DNA of 64,000 nt, from positions 9,610,001 to 9,674,000 of the forward strand of contig CM041465.1 of assembly GCA_023213395.1 (NCBI GenBank), given 5' to 3'. Under the pieces are notes generated by a model. The model did no database searches. It had not been told where the DNA came from and saw only the letters and a program-made list of their open reading frames with translations. Of this stretch, positions 1-11,218 are shown piece after piece (the first letter of the stretch is position 1; each line of letters opens with the position of its first letter). The position numbers were made by a program, and so were the translations under genes. The DNA comes from Cycas panzhihuaensis. Taxonomy: Eukaryota; Cycadophyta.

Positions 1-1330
1 CGGTGGTTGAGTATGTAACTATCTTCTGCCATCTGGATCTCCATGATATTGGTGTTGTTCCAAGAAATGTTACATACCCAGATGTAGATCTTCTTGTGTC
101 TTTATCTCTGGTAAAGTCTGAGTCTATATATACATAAAGTTTAAATTTTGTATTGGGTTCATACAACGGACCATATTTGCTGGTCATCTTTAGGTACCTC
201 AACACTCATATTGCAGCTTGCCAATGATTCTTTTTAGGATTTGTCATGAATCTTATAAGAATACTGATAGAGTGTGTAATATCTGGTCTTGTGTTGGTAG
301 TATAAATGAGACTACCTATAATTGTCTATAGAGTATTACGTATGCCTCCTTAATATCACCATCAACTAAGAGTTTAATATTAAGCCTCATAGGTGTATCC
401 ACTAGTCAAGCACCTTCCAATTGAAACTTTGTCAGAAGATCATTGATATAATTTTATTGGGAGAGAAAGGTTTTTTCATTCTTTTAAGCTACTTCAATTC
501 CCAAGAAATATTTCATCAACCTGAGGTCAGATAATTCAAAAGTTTTAGTAAGGTCCTTCTTCAACTGGCTGATTACCTATTCACTATTCCCCATTATTAG
601 CATATCATCCATAAAGATTAAGAGGTAAGTGACTTTATCATTTTACCGCTTGATGAATAATATTGCATCAATATCTTGATAGTCACAAACCTCATATCCA
701 AGCTACCTCATTCTTTCAAACAACTTAGTAAATCAAGAACGAGGGGCTTGCTTTAGGCCATACAAGGATTTTTTGAGCCTGCAAACCTTATGCTCCTAAC
801 TGACAATCTCGTATCCTTCTGGCTGAGCTATACAAATTTCTTCTTTAAGATCCCCATTAAGAAATGTGGTCTTAACATTAAGTTGGTAGATTTTCCAACC
901 CTGTTGAGTATCCAAGGCTATAAGAGTTTTGATTATAGGCCACTTGGTTGTAGGAGCAAAGATTTCAGTGTAGTCAATACCTTCCCTTTACGTGAATCCT
1001 TTTGCTACCAACCTTACCTTGTGTTTTTCTAGGGTGCCATATGATCTATACTTATTTTTGAACACCCATATATTTTGAACTATATTTCTTCTAAGTGGTA
1101 GATCAACAAGCTCCCATGTACCATTCTTGATAAGAGATTGGTACTCTTCGTTCATGGCATTTCTCCAAGATGCATGCTTTATAACTTCTTGGTACGTTAG
1201 GGGCTCTTCATTAAGAGCATGGTGTAATTATGCTGGTTCAAGCTCAACGGAAAGTGATTCATGCATCCTTACTCTATGGGTACTTCTAGTGCTAGTTTTG
1301 CCTACCTCATCTGGTCGCATGTCCTTATGT
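1..1330 (-). pseudogene. Cop-1 reverse transcriptase and start of RNase H, broken
   Basis: Pol C-terminal half. The RT begins near 1300 with the region that holds a DLPLG/VVQNK-like stretch in sister copies, and its catalytic Asp-Asp pair (MDDML context) is encoded at 604-609. RNase H follows from about 150 to the window edge, recognised by a DFxxDKDTxRST-like stretch and by alignment with Cop-7 at 62590-62790. Several in-frame stops interrupt it. The RT and RNase H would have copied element RNA in cytoplasmic particles; this copy cannot. The end is cut by the window. Confidence 0.85.
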
Positions 1331-1407
1331 AGCTGGTAGGCTTCATGTAGACCTCAAGTTGGGAATGAGGTTTTCATTTCCATAGTATCTTGGTCTTTGT
1401 TTTGATC

Positions 1408-2560
1408 CTAAAAAGGATCATATGAAATGCTTGGCATGGAGGAAGTTGATGATGCTGGAGAAGATGGGCCAGCCACAAATGTTGGAGAGGATAATCCTTC
1501 TACTATGGCTTTGCCTTTGTCAACTTGGTTGTTTACAAATGATGGTGCTAGATGTGTACACATTGGTTGGGAGTCACAACTTGTATCCTGTAAGGTTCTA
1601 TTGTCAAATTCCAAGATTTTGAGCAACTGTTGAGTATCTACCCCCCTAAATTTTGGAATCTCGACATCAAATTCAGTAGCATTATTAAATTGGTATGAAG
1701 GTGACTTAGAGTCAAGTCTAAGTAATTGATCATCAGTCTCTACAAAGATAACATCTCTAGTGATGATGATTTTGCACTGTGAAGGTATGAAAACCTTATA
1801 CCCCTTTTTGTCCATAGGGTATCCAAAAAAGATGCCTTTGATGGCTCTATCTTGGAGCTTGTTTTTATATTCCTCCAGAATATGAGCATAACAAGTAGAT
1901 CCAAAAATTCTGAAGTGGGAGATAGAGGGGGTTTGTCCATACCATATTTCATATGGAGAGGGGCCAAGTTGGAGGGACTAATAATGTTGATGTAATACAC
2001 AGCAGTCCAGATAGCCTTAGCCCAAAGATAGACAGGGACATTCTTATATACTAGCATAGCACAAGCCATGTTCATGATGGTCCTATTCATGCACTTAGTA
2101 ACTCCATTTTGCTAGGGTATACCTACAATAGTGGTCTGATGTTTGATTCCATGTTGACGTAGGTACGATTCAAACTTATTGGATGTGTACTCACCACCAT
2201 TGTTAGTTCTGAGTATTTTGATCCTTAAATCCAGATTCATTTTCCACACTGGCCTTGAAAGCTTGAAACATAGAAAAAGCTTCATCTTTCTTTGTAAGAA
2301 AAGTAACCCATACTTTCTTGGTAAAATCATCAATAAAAGTAATATAGTACCACTTATGTTTGAGAGAAGGGATGGGCATAGGACCACATATATCTAAGTG
2401 TACAAGCTATAAAGGTTGGCTAGATTTCCACTGACTACGAAAGGGTTGTCTTTGAGATTTGGCAATAATACATGCTTCTCATTTAAAGGGCTTAGAGGAG
2501 AGCCTAGGCAAACTAGCAAGAGTGGCTTGTAATTCTCTTAAATGATCAATTTTAATATGG
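1408..2560 (-). pseudogene. Cop-1 integrase and integrase-RT linker, broken
   Basis: At 1408-1815 lies an open stretch of 135 codons ending in a Ser/Pro-rich tail, the variable linker between integrase and RT in copia; it includes the TRDVIFVE sequence that closes the integrase C-terminal part. Integrase core pieces lie at 1740-2387 in shifting frames, including a NNGGEY motif where active copies have DNGGEY, so the second catalytic Asp is probably Asn. Integrase would have inserted the cDNA. Frameshifts and stops leave it non-functional. Confidence 0.82.
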
Positions 2561-2574
2561 CCTATACGAGTATG

Positions 2575-4015
2575 CTATAGGGCTACTTGGGACAACTTTT
2601 GAGGAGTCATGGTTGTGGTAAAAGTAGAGTCATCATCAACATAGTTGGCTTCAGAGGATGGTGAGCCAATTAGGCAAAAAAGTTTGCCATCAATAATTTT
2701 GGTCATAACCACAATATTTGAAGGATGGTGAATGACATAGAGAGTTTGATTATTTGTAGTTACACTCAGATCAAATCCACGAGAGATAAGGGTGGACAGG
2801 GAGAGCAGATTCTGCTTCAGAGTAGGAATATATAAAACATCAACAAGTGTAAAATTTGGAAGGCCTAGGAGTTTTAAGCAAATAGTTCCAAGTCCTTTGA
2901 CTGGCTGAGATGATTTGTCAGCCATGTGTACAACACCACGAACTACAGAATCAAAATCTTGAAAGAACTAATGATGAAAAATCATGTGTTGTGTTGCTCA
3001 AGTATCCATGATCCACGATGAAGTATTTGAGGTGGAACTATTTGCAACTCCAAGTGGTAAAGGCAAAAGTGAATAAGCATAGCCATAATGAGCCTCAATA
3101 TACTTAGTGTATCTATCAATAACATTTGATGAAGTGGTCCCAATTCTTTGAAGGCATGCATGAGTAAATTGCATTCCACCAAAAGCATCTTCAAAAGAAG
3201 TATTATCAACATTATGTGCACCATGGCGCTGTTGATAACTTGGTAGTTTATTGGTGGCAGTTCTACAATGTTTGGTATAATGTCCTTTTCTATTACAACT
3301 TTGGCACACAATTGTTTGATTTTCAGTCCTATAAGAAGTATTGGGTTGGTTGGATTGTCTCTGATTACTGGATCTAGGTCTAGGTTGATTATTTTGGCCT
3401 TGTCCTTGAGACTACTTTTGTTGGAGTTCAGGAGCCTATTGACCAAGAGGACGTTGTCCTTGTTGTCTACCTCTTCCTCTTCCATGGGAATTGCCACCTC
3501 TATGAGAGTATTGACCTTGATTTTTGGTATAACAAAGATCTTCTTCCACTTCAAAAGCAACATGAACTAGATCTGATATAGTGGTAAAGTTGGTATCAAA
3601 GGTCTTATCAAATTTAATGAACTTATCAACAAGAGCCTCTAAATTTAGGGTCTTCAAAGTGCCACTAGATTAAAGGCTTCCCAATAGATTTTTGTAATAT
3701 GGGATATGGAGATATGACTGAATCAAGAAAGCCTATGTAATGCATTCAATTTTAAAATCTTTATCAATGGATTGCTTGATTGGATGAAGGAGATTGATTA
3801 TCTCACTTGCGTGTCCTTTCTGCATTTTCAATTTGTTCATCTTCAGTACTAAGTGAACAAATTCTATGTTTGATTTAGTGTCAAAGTTCTTATTAAGAAC
3901 TTCAAGAACTTTCCATGCTATATCATGTACAACTTCATCAATGAGATTATGGGGAGAATAATCAGTGACAAACAGTATCCCTGCATGGATTTTATCATCA
4001 TCAAGTTCCCATTGG
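2575..4015 (-). pseudogene. Cop-1 gag C-terminal part, zinc knuckle and protease, broken
   Basis: Reading leftward: a gag segment with an Arg/Gly-rich stretch (about 3440-3520), a complete CCHC zinc knuckle at about 3262-3310 (C-Q-S-C, then G-H and C), and the retropepsin. The protease active site reads W-I-M-D-T followed by a TGA stop where Gly is expected (about 3000-3015), so it is dead. The protease C-terminal part is open at 2575-2925 (LVDVLYIPTLKQNLLS context). Gag would coat the RNA and the protease would cut the polyprotein. The gag N-terminus is at 11015-11218, beyond Gyp-1. Confidence 0.85.
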
Positions 4016-4020
4016 TGTTT
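4016..4020. repeat. Target site duplication of Gyp-1, left copy (TGTTT)
   Basis: TGTTT lies directly left of the Gyp-1 5' LTR and again at 11010-11014 directly right of the 3' LTR. Taking out one copy and the element rejoins the Cop-1 gag sequence, as comparison with uninterrupted Cop-6 near 50155 shows. Confidence 0.93.
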
Positions 4021-5162
4021 TGATCCATTTTTAGATATTTAGTTTTATAATACTTTTTAAAATGCCTTATTATACTTATTTTTTCATGTTTTTAACCTTT
4101 ATTTAGTAGAAAAATGCTATCGAGATGCTTAAAAAAATGCAAAACAGGTGTAACCAAGTGGACTACAAGTGCAACCAAGTGGTCTTTAGGTATAACCAAG
4201 TGGTCTAGAAGTGCAATCAAGTGGACTACAAGTGCAACCAAGTGGTCTACAAGTGCAACCAAGTAGAGTACAAGTGCAACCAAGAGGACTGCAAGTGCAA
4301 CTAGTGCGGATTGCAAGTGCAACCAATGCGGATTACAAGTGCAACCAGTGCGAAAAATAGAAAAACAAGAAATGGAAAAATGAGAAAATGACTACAATTT
4401 TAATGGGGAAAAAGGAGTCCATTTCGCATGAAATTTTAGGAGGATGTTTTTATACGTGTCCTCTACACAATAGAAGAGAGAAAACCCTTGAATAGATAGT
4501 TTTAAGTTAGTTTTTCAACCATTTAAGATTTCATTAAAAAATTAAAATGAGAAAACCATTTAGAAAGAAAATATGCACAACAAGGTTTTAAAATAAGAGA
4601 ATTTCTTCAAGGAAGAGAGGAGGGATGCTTAGTAATAGAAAACACAGAAAGTAGAGTGAAACTCATGGGAAGATAATGCCAAAAAGATTTCTAAAGAAGA
4701 AGAACGACTCCAAGATTAAAGACTGCGTAGGAGAAAAAGAAGAAACAGACAGAAGGAGCGACAGAAAAATGCCCAGACCTATTCATGGGACATTGAAGGA
4801 TCCCAAGAAGTCTTAGTTGTAACCAAAGGAAGAAGAAAAACCAGTCATATCAGTCCAAGAGAGACTCTGGTAGAAAACTTCTCTAAGAAAAGGGTTTTTG
4901 GTTGAACGACAACCAAAACTTCTCACATAGTTTGTTGGTAATGATTCCAAAGAGTGTGTAGCAGCTTGAAATGCACCCAACACTCATTTATTCTCTCCCA
5001 ACTTACTGTCGCAGTCCTATGCATGCTCAATAGAGCACAAACATAAGGAATTTTATAAGGAAAATTTTAAATATTTTTAAATTAATGTAACATTATTATA
5101 AATTTGTTCTGAATTTGTTTCGATTAAACTAAGTATTTACTTTTCCATTCAAATTCAGATTA
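4021..5162 (+). mobile_element. Gyp-1 5' LTR
   Basis: Long terminal repeat of 1142 bp, starting TGATCC and ending at TTCAGATTA, where the 3' copy (9901-11009) keeps TTCAGATCA. The last C has become T. It holds a 21-bp tandem array near its start. The TATAAAAG seen in the 3' LTR (10309-10316) is mutated here, so this copy's promoter is probably damaged. The LTR pair has diverged by many transitions, indicating an older insertion than Gyp-3. Confidence 0.94.
4141..4350 (+). repeat. 21-bp tandem array in Gyp-1 5' LTR
   Basis: About ten imperfect units built on CAAGTGCAACCAAGTGGTCTA. Because 21 is a multiple of three, the minus strand stays open and encodes a Leu/Val/His heptad-like string (4092-4322) that is not a real protein. 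A matching array lies in the 3' LTR at 10021-10200. Confidence 0.9.
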
Positions 5163-5168
5163 AATATT

Positions 5169-5180
5169 TGGTATCAGAGC
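5169..5180 (+). other. Gyp-1 primer binding site
   Basis: TGGTATCAGAGC, complementary to the 3' end of plant initiator tRNA-Met, lies six bases after the 5' LTR. It would start minus-strand cDNA synthesis. Confidence 0.92.
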
Positions 5181-5349
5181 TAGTTTTCTTGAAATCCTTG
5201 GGAATTTAGAGAAGTTTAAAGAGGAAAAAATAGAAAAACCTCTTTGCTTTAGCTATGAAAAAGTTTTTATGAAAACTAGGTTTCAGTATTTGTTGACTGG
5301 TGAAACTTTAACCGAACCACTTGAAAGAGAGTGTAGACAACGAAGGAAG

Positions 5350-6400
5350 ATGGCTAAGCTGGAGTAAAAGATGGAGGAAAGGTTTGTGAAGATAGAGCAA
5401 AACTTTGATAGACTAATGCAACTTGTGGTGTAATTAGTCTCTCAACAAGGTGTAACTTCTTCAATAGCCAAAGGCATAAAGAAGGAAGAAGATGAACTGA
5501 TGAAAGAGGAAACAAATGAAGAGTTGGTAGAAGACCAATAAGAAGAGGAAGAAGATGACAATCTGTCAGTAATAACACATCCATTCAAGGTAGAGGAAAA
5601 TTTTGAACTGACCATCTATGATGGGACCTTAGATGTTGAAAAGTTAAATGGTTGGTTGGACTAATTAGAAATATATTTTTCCATTTATGGGTATAAAAAC
5701 TAATAGAAAATTACTTTTGCTAGGTTAAAATTATCTAAGTATGCATTAGTTTTATGGAATGCATATCTTAAATCCCATAATATAAATGAAATTACATGAC
5801 AACAATTTAAAGTCTTCATAAAGAAGCAATTCTACCCTATTAGGTATGAAGAGTAGTAGAGGATTAAATGGCAAGATTACCAATAGGAGAAAGGGAAAAA
5901 TATCTAAGACTACATAACATAATTTCACAAGAAAGCTGTTGTGTTGGGCATCTCTTTACTGGGTAAAGACATCATGCTAAAGTATATTGGAGGATTGTAC
6001 CAACATATTCAGTAAGAACTTTAACTATTTAAAGTTAAATCGTTTGATGAAGCTAGCAAGAAGGCGATTGCCATAGAAAAGAGGAACACGAAGGTTTTCA
6101 CTGAGAGGAAAATGTTTTCACCTCAAGAAGGTAGCAACAAACCTGCCCAAGGAAAGAAGTTTCTAAGTAAACTTGGACAACAACTAATTGGGGGTTTTGG
6201 CAAGAAGAAATAATCCAATACCACCTAAATCAAAGTCACTTGTATACATTACAAGTGAGCAGGTCAGAACATAGAAGATTGTTGGTTCTTAAACCTAGAG
6301 AAATGGCCTAAGAACAAGAGAAAAGATAAAGCTAAAATTGAAGGTAAAGCTTTACTTAACTCTATAGATGATGAAGATGTTTATGGCATTGAAGGATCCA
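5350..6400 (+). pseudogene. Gyp-1 gag, broken
   Basis: A start codon at 5350 opens a frame that continues through protease, RT and RNase H (all in frame 1), broken by many TAA/TAG stops from the sixth codon on. The gag domain (about 5580-6080) matches that of Gyp-3 at 20750-21250, with F-Y-P-I-R near 5830. The zinc knuckle near 6238-6290 is decayed: the second Cys reads Tyr, a stop lies between, and the His reads Gln. Acidic stretches (Glu/Asp-rich, 5480-5570) precede the gag domain, as in Gyp-3. Gag would have formed the particle. Confidence 0.85.
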
Positions 6401-6417
6401 ATGAGAAGCTGATACTC

Positions 6418-8345
6418 ATGGCTAATGCGGAGCCTAAAAATAACCATCAACAAGTTGATCTAGAGATTAGAGAGGAGCTCTTCATGGTAAGAATCCAAGT
6501 GAAGCAAAGTATGGTTGATGCAATCTTTGATGGAAGAAGCCAAAAGAATTTAATCTTAGAGGCATTGGTAAAGAAGCTGGGATTAAAAATGCATGCACAT
6601 TCAAAACCATATCCTCTTAGATGGATGCAAAAAGATTCAGAGTTATAGGTTACTTACCAATGTAAGTTTAAATTTGTAATATCTAAAAAGTTCATTGATG
6701 AAGTTGAATGTGAGCTAGTTCCTTTGGATGTTTGTCAAGTTGTATTTGGTAGCCCATATCTCTATGATAGAGATGGAGTTCATCATAGGAGGTTGAGAAA
6801 GATTCGACTCATCAAGGATGGGAAATCATATTTGATTAGTGCATTAAATCCATAAAAAAACATCTCTCTCATATCTTTCCAACAATTGAAAAGATTGATT
6901 AATGCTTGTAGGAAGTTTGTGCTGCTAATGATAAAGCAAAAGGTAGAAGAAAAATAGCAAGTAGAGTCCTCAATACAGGCACTGGATAGGAAACAAGTGT
7001 AGTAGATTGAAGGCCTAAGGAATAGGTACAATGATGTATTTCAGAAGCTAAAAGGGTTGCCCCCTTAGAGGGCAATTAAACATGAAATCTAGCTAGTTGC
7101 TGATTCACCTTTGCCAAATCTTAGTCTCTACCAAAACCCAGTTTTAGAGAATAAAGAGATTAAGAGGCAAATTTAAGAACTCTTAAAATAAGAAGTGATC
7201 AAGCCAAGTTGTTCCCCATGTGGTTTATCTATTATTTTGGTGTTGAAGAAAGATGGAGGATGGGGAATGTTCATTGACTACCGGGCTTTGAACAAGATCA
7301 CCATAAAGAATTGACATCCCTTACCATAAATAGATGACTTGTTGGACCAGCTGTAGTCTATAAGATATTTCAACAAGTTGGACCTGAAATCAAGCTACCA
7401 TCAGGTTTGAATTCGATAGGAGGATACTTGGAAGACAGCCTTCAAATCAAAGCAAGGGTTGTTCAAATGGTTGGTGATGCCTTTTGGTCTATGCAATGCA
7501 CCTGCCACTTTCATGAGGTTAATGAATGATGTATTAAGACCCTTCATTGATGACTTTGTAATTATTTATCTAGATGATATTCTAATTTTCAGTCATACTT
7601 AGGAGGAGCACCTCCAACATGTCGATTAAGTGCTCAAAGTTCTCCAAGAGCAGTAGTTGAAACTTAATCTAAAGAAGTGTGAGTTTGGAAAGCAATCTCT
7701 CATCTTCTTAGGTTTCATGGTTGGAGGAGGAGAATTGAAGATTGAACCAACAAAGATTAAATTCATTCTCAATTGGCCCACACCCAAGACAACCATAGAG
7801 GTAAGAAGTTTCATTGGTACATGTTAATATTTAAGAAAATTTATTTTCAGATTCTCTCAAATTCTAGCACTTGTTCATGAATTGATAGGAGGATATGCAA
7901 AGTTTCATTGGGAGAATGAACAAGAGAAAACTTTCAGGCTTTTGAAGTAGAAAATTTGTGAGGCACTAGTGTTAGGCTTACCCTTGTTGTAAAAACCATT
8001 TGAATTGGAGACTAATGCTTTAGGCTATGCTATGATAGCAGTGTTAAAGAAAGAGGTAAGACTAATAACATACCATTCAAATACATTTAGTGGAGTTATC
8101 ATAAGCTACCCAACTTATGATAAGGAGGTCTATGCATTGCACCAAGCAGTCAAGCATTGGAGACCATATTTGTTGGGAAAAGAGGTGGTCATCCACACCG
8201 ACCACAAGCCTTTGCAATTCTTATAGACTTAGTCTAAATTGTAGCAGGCTAGGCACATGAAGTGGATGTCCTATTTGCAGCAGTTTCACATCGTGGTTAA
8301 GTACAAGAAAGGCACGATAAATAAAATTGTAGACTTTGCTGTCCA
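6418..8345 (+). pseudogene. Gyp-1 protease, reverse transcriptase and RNase H, broken
   Basis: Same frame as gag. The protease at about 6490-6830 has D-G-R-S-Q in place of the D-S/T-G active site, so it is inactive. RT at about 7190-7860 has KKDGGW, L-D-L-K-S-S-Y-H and YLDDIL (catalytic Asp pair at 7573-7578). One TGA lies before HPLP where Gyp-3 has Arg (CGA to TGA type). RNase H runs at about 7990-8340, with an open stretch 8005-8226 ending in HTDHKPLQFL. Protease-RT-RNase H followed by integrase is the Ty3/gypsy order. Confidence 0.9.
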
Positions 8346-8559
8346 TACCTCCTCAATAGAAAGGTATTTCTAGTTTATTGGTAGTTATGCAATTTCAACC
8401 TTTCTGCCATGATGAATATGTTGATTTATACTTGGAAGATGAGGCATTTAAGTCTATCTTTGAGCAGCTACAACAAGGAAAAGTAGTTGCTAATTTCTAA
8501 CTGAAAGATATCCTTCTCTTCAAGTAAGGCAAGCTTTGCATTCTAAAGCATACATACTG

Positions 8560-9690
8560 AATGAAGTGGATAAGAGAAGATCACACCTCTTGAGTTGTAG
8601 GACACTTTGGAGTAGGAGAGACATTGCTAAATTTGTATAAATATATGTATTGGCCAAATATGCAGCAAGATGTGACTACAACAGTATGAGAATGTACATT
8701 ATGTAGCACATCAAATCCATCTAATAGAAAGTTTGGATTATACATTCTACTTCCTATTCCATCATGACCATGGGAGAGTATCTCCATGGATTTCCTCAGA
8801 GGATTTCCATAAACCAAAAATGATATAGATTATTTATTTGTAGTTGTTGATCAGTTTAGTAAAATGGTGATGTTGATTGCCTGTAGAAAGATACATATAG
8901 GAGAAGACATAGCTAGATTATTTTTCTAGCATGTTTGGAAACATTTTGGACTTCCAAACTCAATCATTTTTTATCGAGACAGTAGATTTCTGAGTCATTT
9001 TTGGCAAACACTTTGGGGAATAATGGATATAAAGCTGAAGATGAGCATGACTTTTTATCTTCAAATAGACGGCCAGACTGAAGTCATTAACAAAACATTA
9101 GTACATCTGTTATGAGGATACAATGCCAAGCATCCTAAGACTTGGGATGAAAGTCTCCCATACTTGCAATTTGCCTTCAATAGATCTATTTAGAGCTCAA
9201 CCCAGAAATCACCATTTGAGGTATGTTTGGGATTTCTACTTGCAAGTCCTTTTGATCTAAAATTTTATACTCAACTTTTTGTAGGAAATGGAAAGGAGGA
9301 AGAAGGAGATGAGAAGGCATGAAGATTCTTGGAAAGAATAAGAAAAATCCATCAACAAGTTAAGGAGTAGCTTCAAAAATCTCAACAGAGATACAAAAAG
9401 AGGCATGATGCACATAGAACTAGTTATTCCTTTAAGGAAAGAGATAGAGTTTGGTTGCACCTCAGTAAGAAATGATTACAAGGTGAAGGCAAAAAGCTAA
9501 AGCCTATATGTTATTACCCTTTTATAATCTTGAAGAAGATTGAGAAAAATGCTTTCTAGCTTGAACTTCTAGAATTCATGAAGATATATTCAGTTGTGAA
9601 TGTGGAGAATCTGAAGATGCTTGAGCCATCCATATTGGATGAAGATGAAGATGGAGTTCCACTCTTACCAAATACAGAGGAGTTGTGAAT
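8560..9690 (+). pseudogene. Gyp-1 integrase, broken
   Basis: Frame shifts once relative to RNase H. The zinc-binding part lies at about 8580-8710 (G-H-F-G and C-x2-C), the core follows (S-M-D-F-L near 8780, F-Y-R-D where Gyp-3 has S-D-R-D near 8970, and Q-T-E-V near 9075), then a GPY/F-like region near 9500. The second catalytic site is altered. The end is at about 9690, some 200 bp before the 3' LTR. No chromodomain is visible. Dead by stops and the frameshift. Confidence 0.87.
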
Positions 9691-9882
9691 AGAGAAAGAG
9701 GAATCAATGCAAAATAATTGCATTCTTCAAAGGAAGTAGACCAAGACTCAAAGAGGCATAATCGAGTCCTTCAAAATTGTAGAAAAAGGACAAGTACTTA
9801 ACAAGGCAAAATGGTACAATAGAAAAAAAGGGAAAGTCAAATTCCCTCATCTACAACTATAAGGTTCATAAGGCCATGAACT

Positions 9883-9898
9883 CCTAAAAAGGGGAAGT
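9883..9898 (+). other. Gyp-1 polypurine tract
   Basis: A purine-rich run, CTAAAAAGGGGAAG, lies immediately before the 3' LTR. In this class it primes plus-strand DNA synthesis. Confidence 0.8.
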
Positions 9899-9900
9899 TC

Positions 9901-11009
9901 TGATCCATTTTTTGATCTTTAATTTCATAATACTTTTTAAAATGCCTTGTTATACTTATTTTTTCATGTTTGTAACCTTCATTTAGTAGAAAAATGCCAT
10001 TGAGATGCTTAAAAAAATGTAAAACAAGTGCAACCAAGTGGACTACAAGTACAACCAAGTGGTCCATAAGTGCAACCAAGTGGTCTATAAGTGCAACCAA
10101 GTAGATTGCAGGTGCAATCAAGAGGACTACATGTGCAACCAGTGCAGACTGTAAGTGCAACTAGTGTGGACTGCAAGTGCAACTAGTGTAGAAAATAGAA
10201 AAATGAAAAATAGAAAAATGGGAAAACAACTGCGATTTTAATAGGGAAAAAGGAGTCTGTTTCACATGAAATTTTAGGAGGACATTTTTATACATGTACT
10301 TTACACAATATAAAAGAGAAAACCCTTGAATAACTGGTTTTAAGTTAGTTTTTCAACCATTCAAGAGTTCAGTGAAAAACTAAAACGAGAAAATCATTTA
10401 GAAAGAAAATATGCACAACCGGGTTTTAAAACAAGAGAATTTCTTTAAGGAATAGAGGAGAGACACCCATCAATAGAAAACGTAGTAAGAGGAGCATAAC
10501 TCATGGGAGGATAATGCCAAAAAGCTTTCCAAAGAAGAAGAACGTCTCCAAGATTAAAGATTGCATAGGAGAAAAAGAAGTGTAAGAAGAAATAGATGGA
10601 AGGAGCGACAGAAAAATGCCCAGATCTATTCGTGGGACATTGAAGGAGCCCAAGAAGGCTTAGTTGTAGATAAAGGAAGAAGAAAAACTAGTTGTATCAG
10701 TCTAAGAGAGATGCTAGCAGAAAACTTCTCCAAGAAAAGGGTTTTTGGTTGAACGACAACTAAAACTTCTCACACAATTCATTGGTAATGATTCCAAAGA
10801 GCGTGTAGCAGCCCGAAATGCACCCAACACTCATTTCTTCTCTCCTAACTTGATGTAACAGTCCTATGCATGCTTAATAGAGCATAAACATAAGGAATTT
10901 TATAAGGAAAATTTTAAATATTTTTAAATTAATGTAACATTATTGTAAATTTGATCTGAATTTATTTTGATTGGACTAAGTCTTTACTTTTCCATTCAAA
11001 TTCAGATCA
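9901..11009 (+). mobile_element. Gyp-1 3' LTR
   Basis: 1109 bp, TGATCC to TTCAGATCA, collinear with the 5' LTR. It keeps TATAAAAG at 10309-10316 and a 21-bp array at 10021-10200. A short open frame at 10561-10752 is a chance frame within the LTR; its counterpart lies in the 5' LTR. Confidence 0.94.
10021..10200 (+). repeat. 21-bp tandem array in Gyp-1 3' LTR
   Basis: About eight units of the same consensus as at 4141-4350, roughly two fewer, so the array has changed length since insertion. The minus-strand open frame over it (9837-10160) is a by-product of the repeat. Confidence 0.88.
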
Positions 11010-11014
11010 TGTTT
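11010..11014. repeat. Target site duplication of Gyp-1, right copy
   Basis: TGTTT, identical to 4016-4020. Cop-1 gag resumes right after it. Confidence 0.93.
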
Positions 11015-11218
11015 AGCTACAGCTTCAATGGAAGTAGTTGGAGCACCTCCTCCAGAAGCAGTTAAGGTAGCTGTAGCTATAATAGATGGTGTAGGTTGCA
11101 AGTGATCTCTCCATAGACCTTCATACTTTGTAGTATTTCTGACACCAGTGAACCACATGTCCCAATTTTCTTTCTCTTTTAGAATACAATTCATATTTTT
11201 CTTGAACTGTGAAGACAT
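11015..11218 (-). pseudogene. Cop-1 gag N-terminus, cut off by Gyp-1
   Basis: A minus-strand start codon at 11216-11218 opens a frame beginning M-S-S-Q-F-K-K with E-N-W-D-M-W, typical of plant copia gag starts. It runs into the Gyp-1 junction after about 68 codons and resumes at 4015 reading leftward. Cop-6 has the matching start at 50371, which supports this choice. The frame is open to the junction, so this exon-like piece was intact when Gyp-1 inserted or has decayed little since. Confidence 0.88.

Larger units (their letters stand above)
1..4020 (-). mobile_element. Cop-1, Ty1/copia element, left part (interrupted)
   Basis: Minus-strand copia retrotransposon of the family called Cop-A here. 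Reading leftward from 4020 come gag, zinc knuckle, protease, integrase, reverse transcriptase and RNase H, the copia order (integrase before RT). The 3' end lies beyond the left edge. The 5' part resumes at 11010 because gypsy Gyp-1 has landed in gag. Cop-3, -4, -5, -6 and -7 are relatives in this window, and comparison with them shows that the sequence across the Gyp-1 insertion is continuous. The coding part has many stops and is dead. Confidence 0.93.

Noticed and set aside
4092-4322. Minus-strand open frame with Leu/Val/His heptads, like a leucine-rich repeat or coiled-coil protein (also 9837-10160).
   Set aside because: It is the by-product of a 21-bp tandem array inside LTRs; no start context and no relation to any gene.
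4141-4350. Regularly spaced repeats that could suggest a CRISPR array.
   Set aside because: Units abut without unique spacers, and the array lies in a plant retrotransposon LTR.
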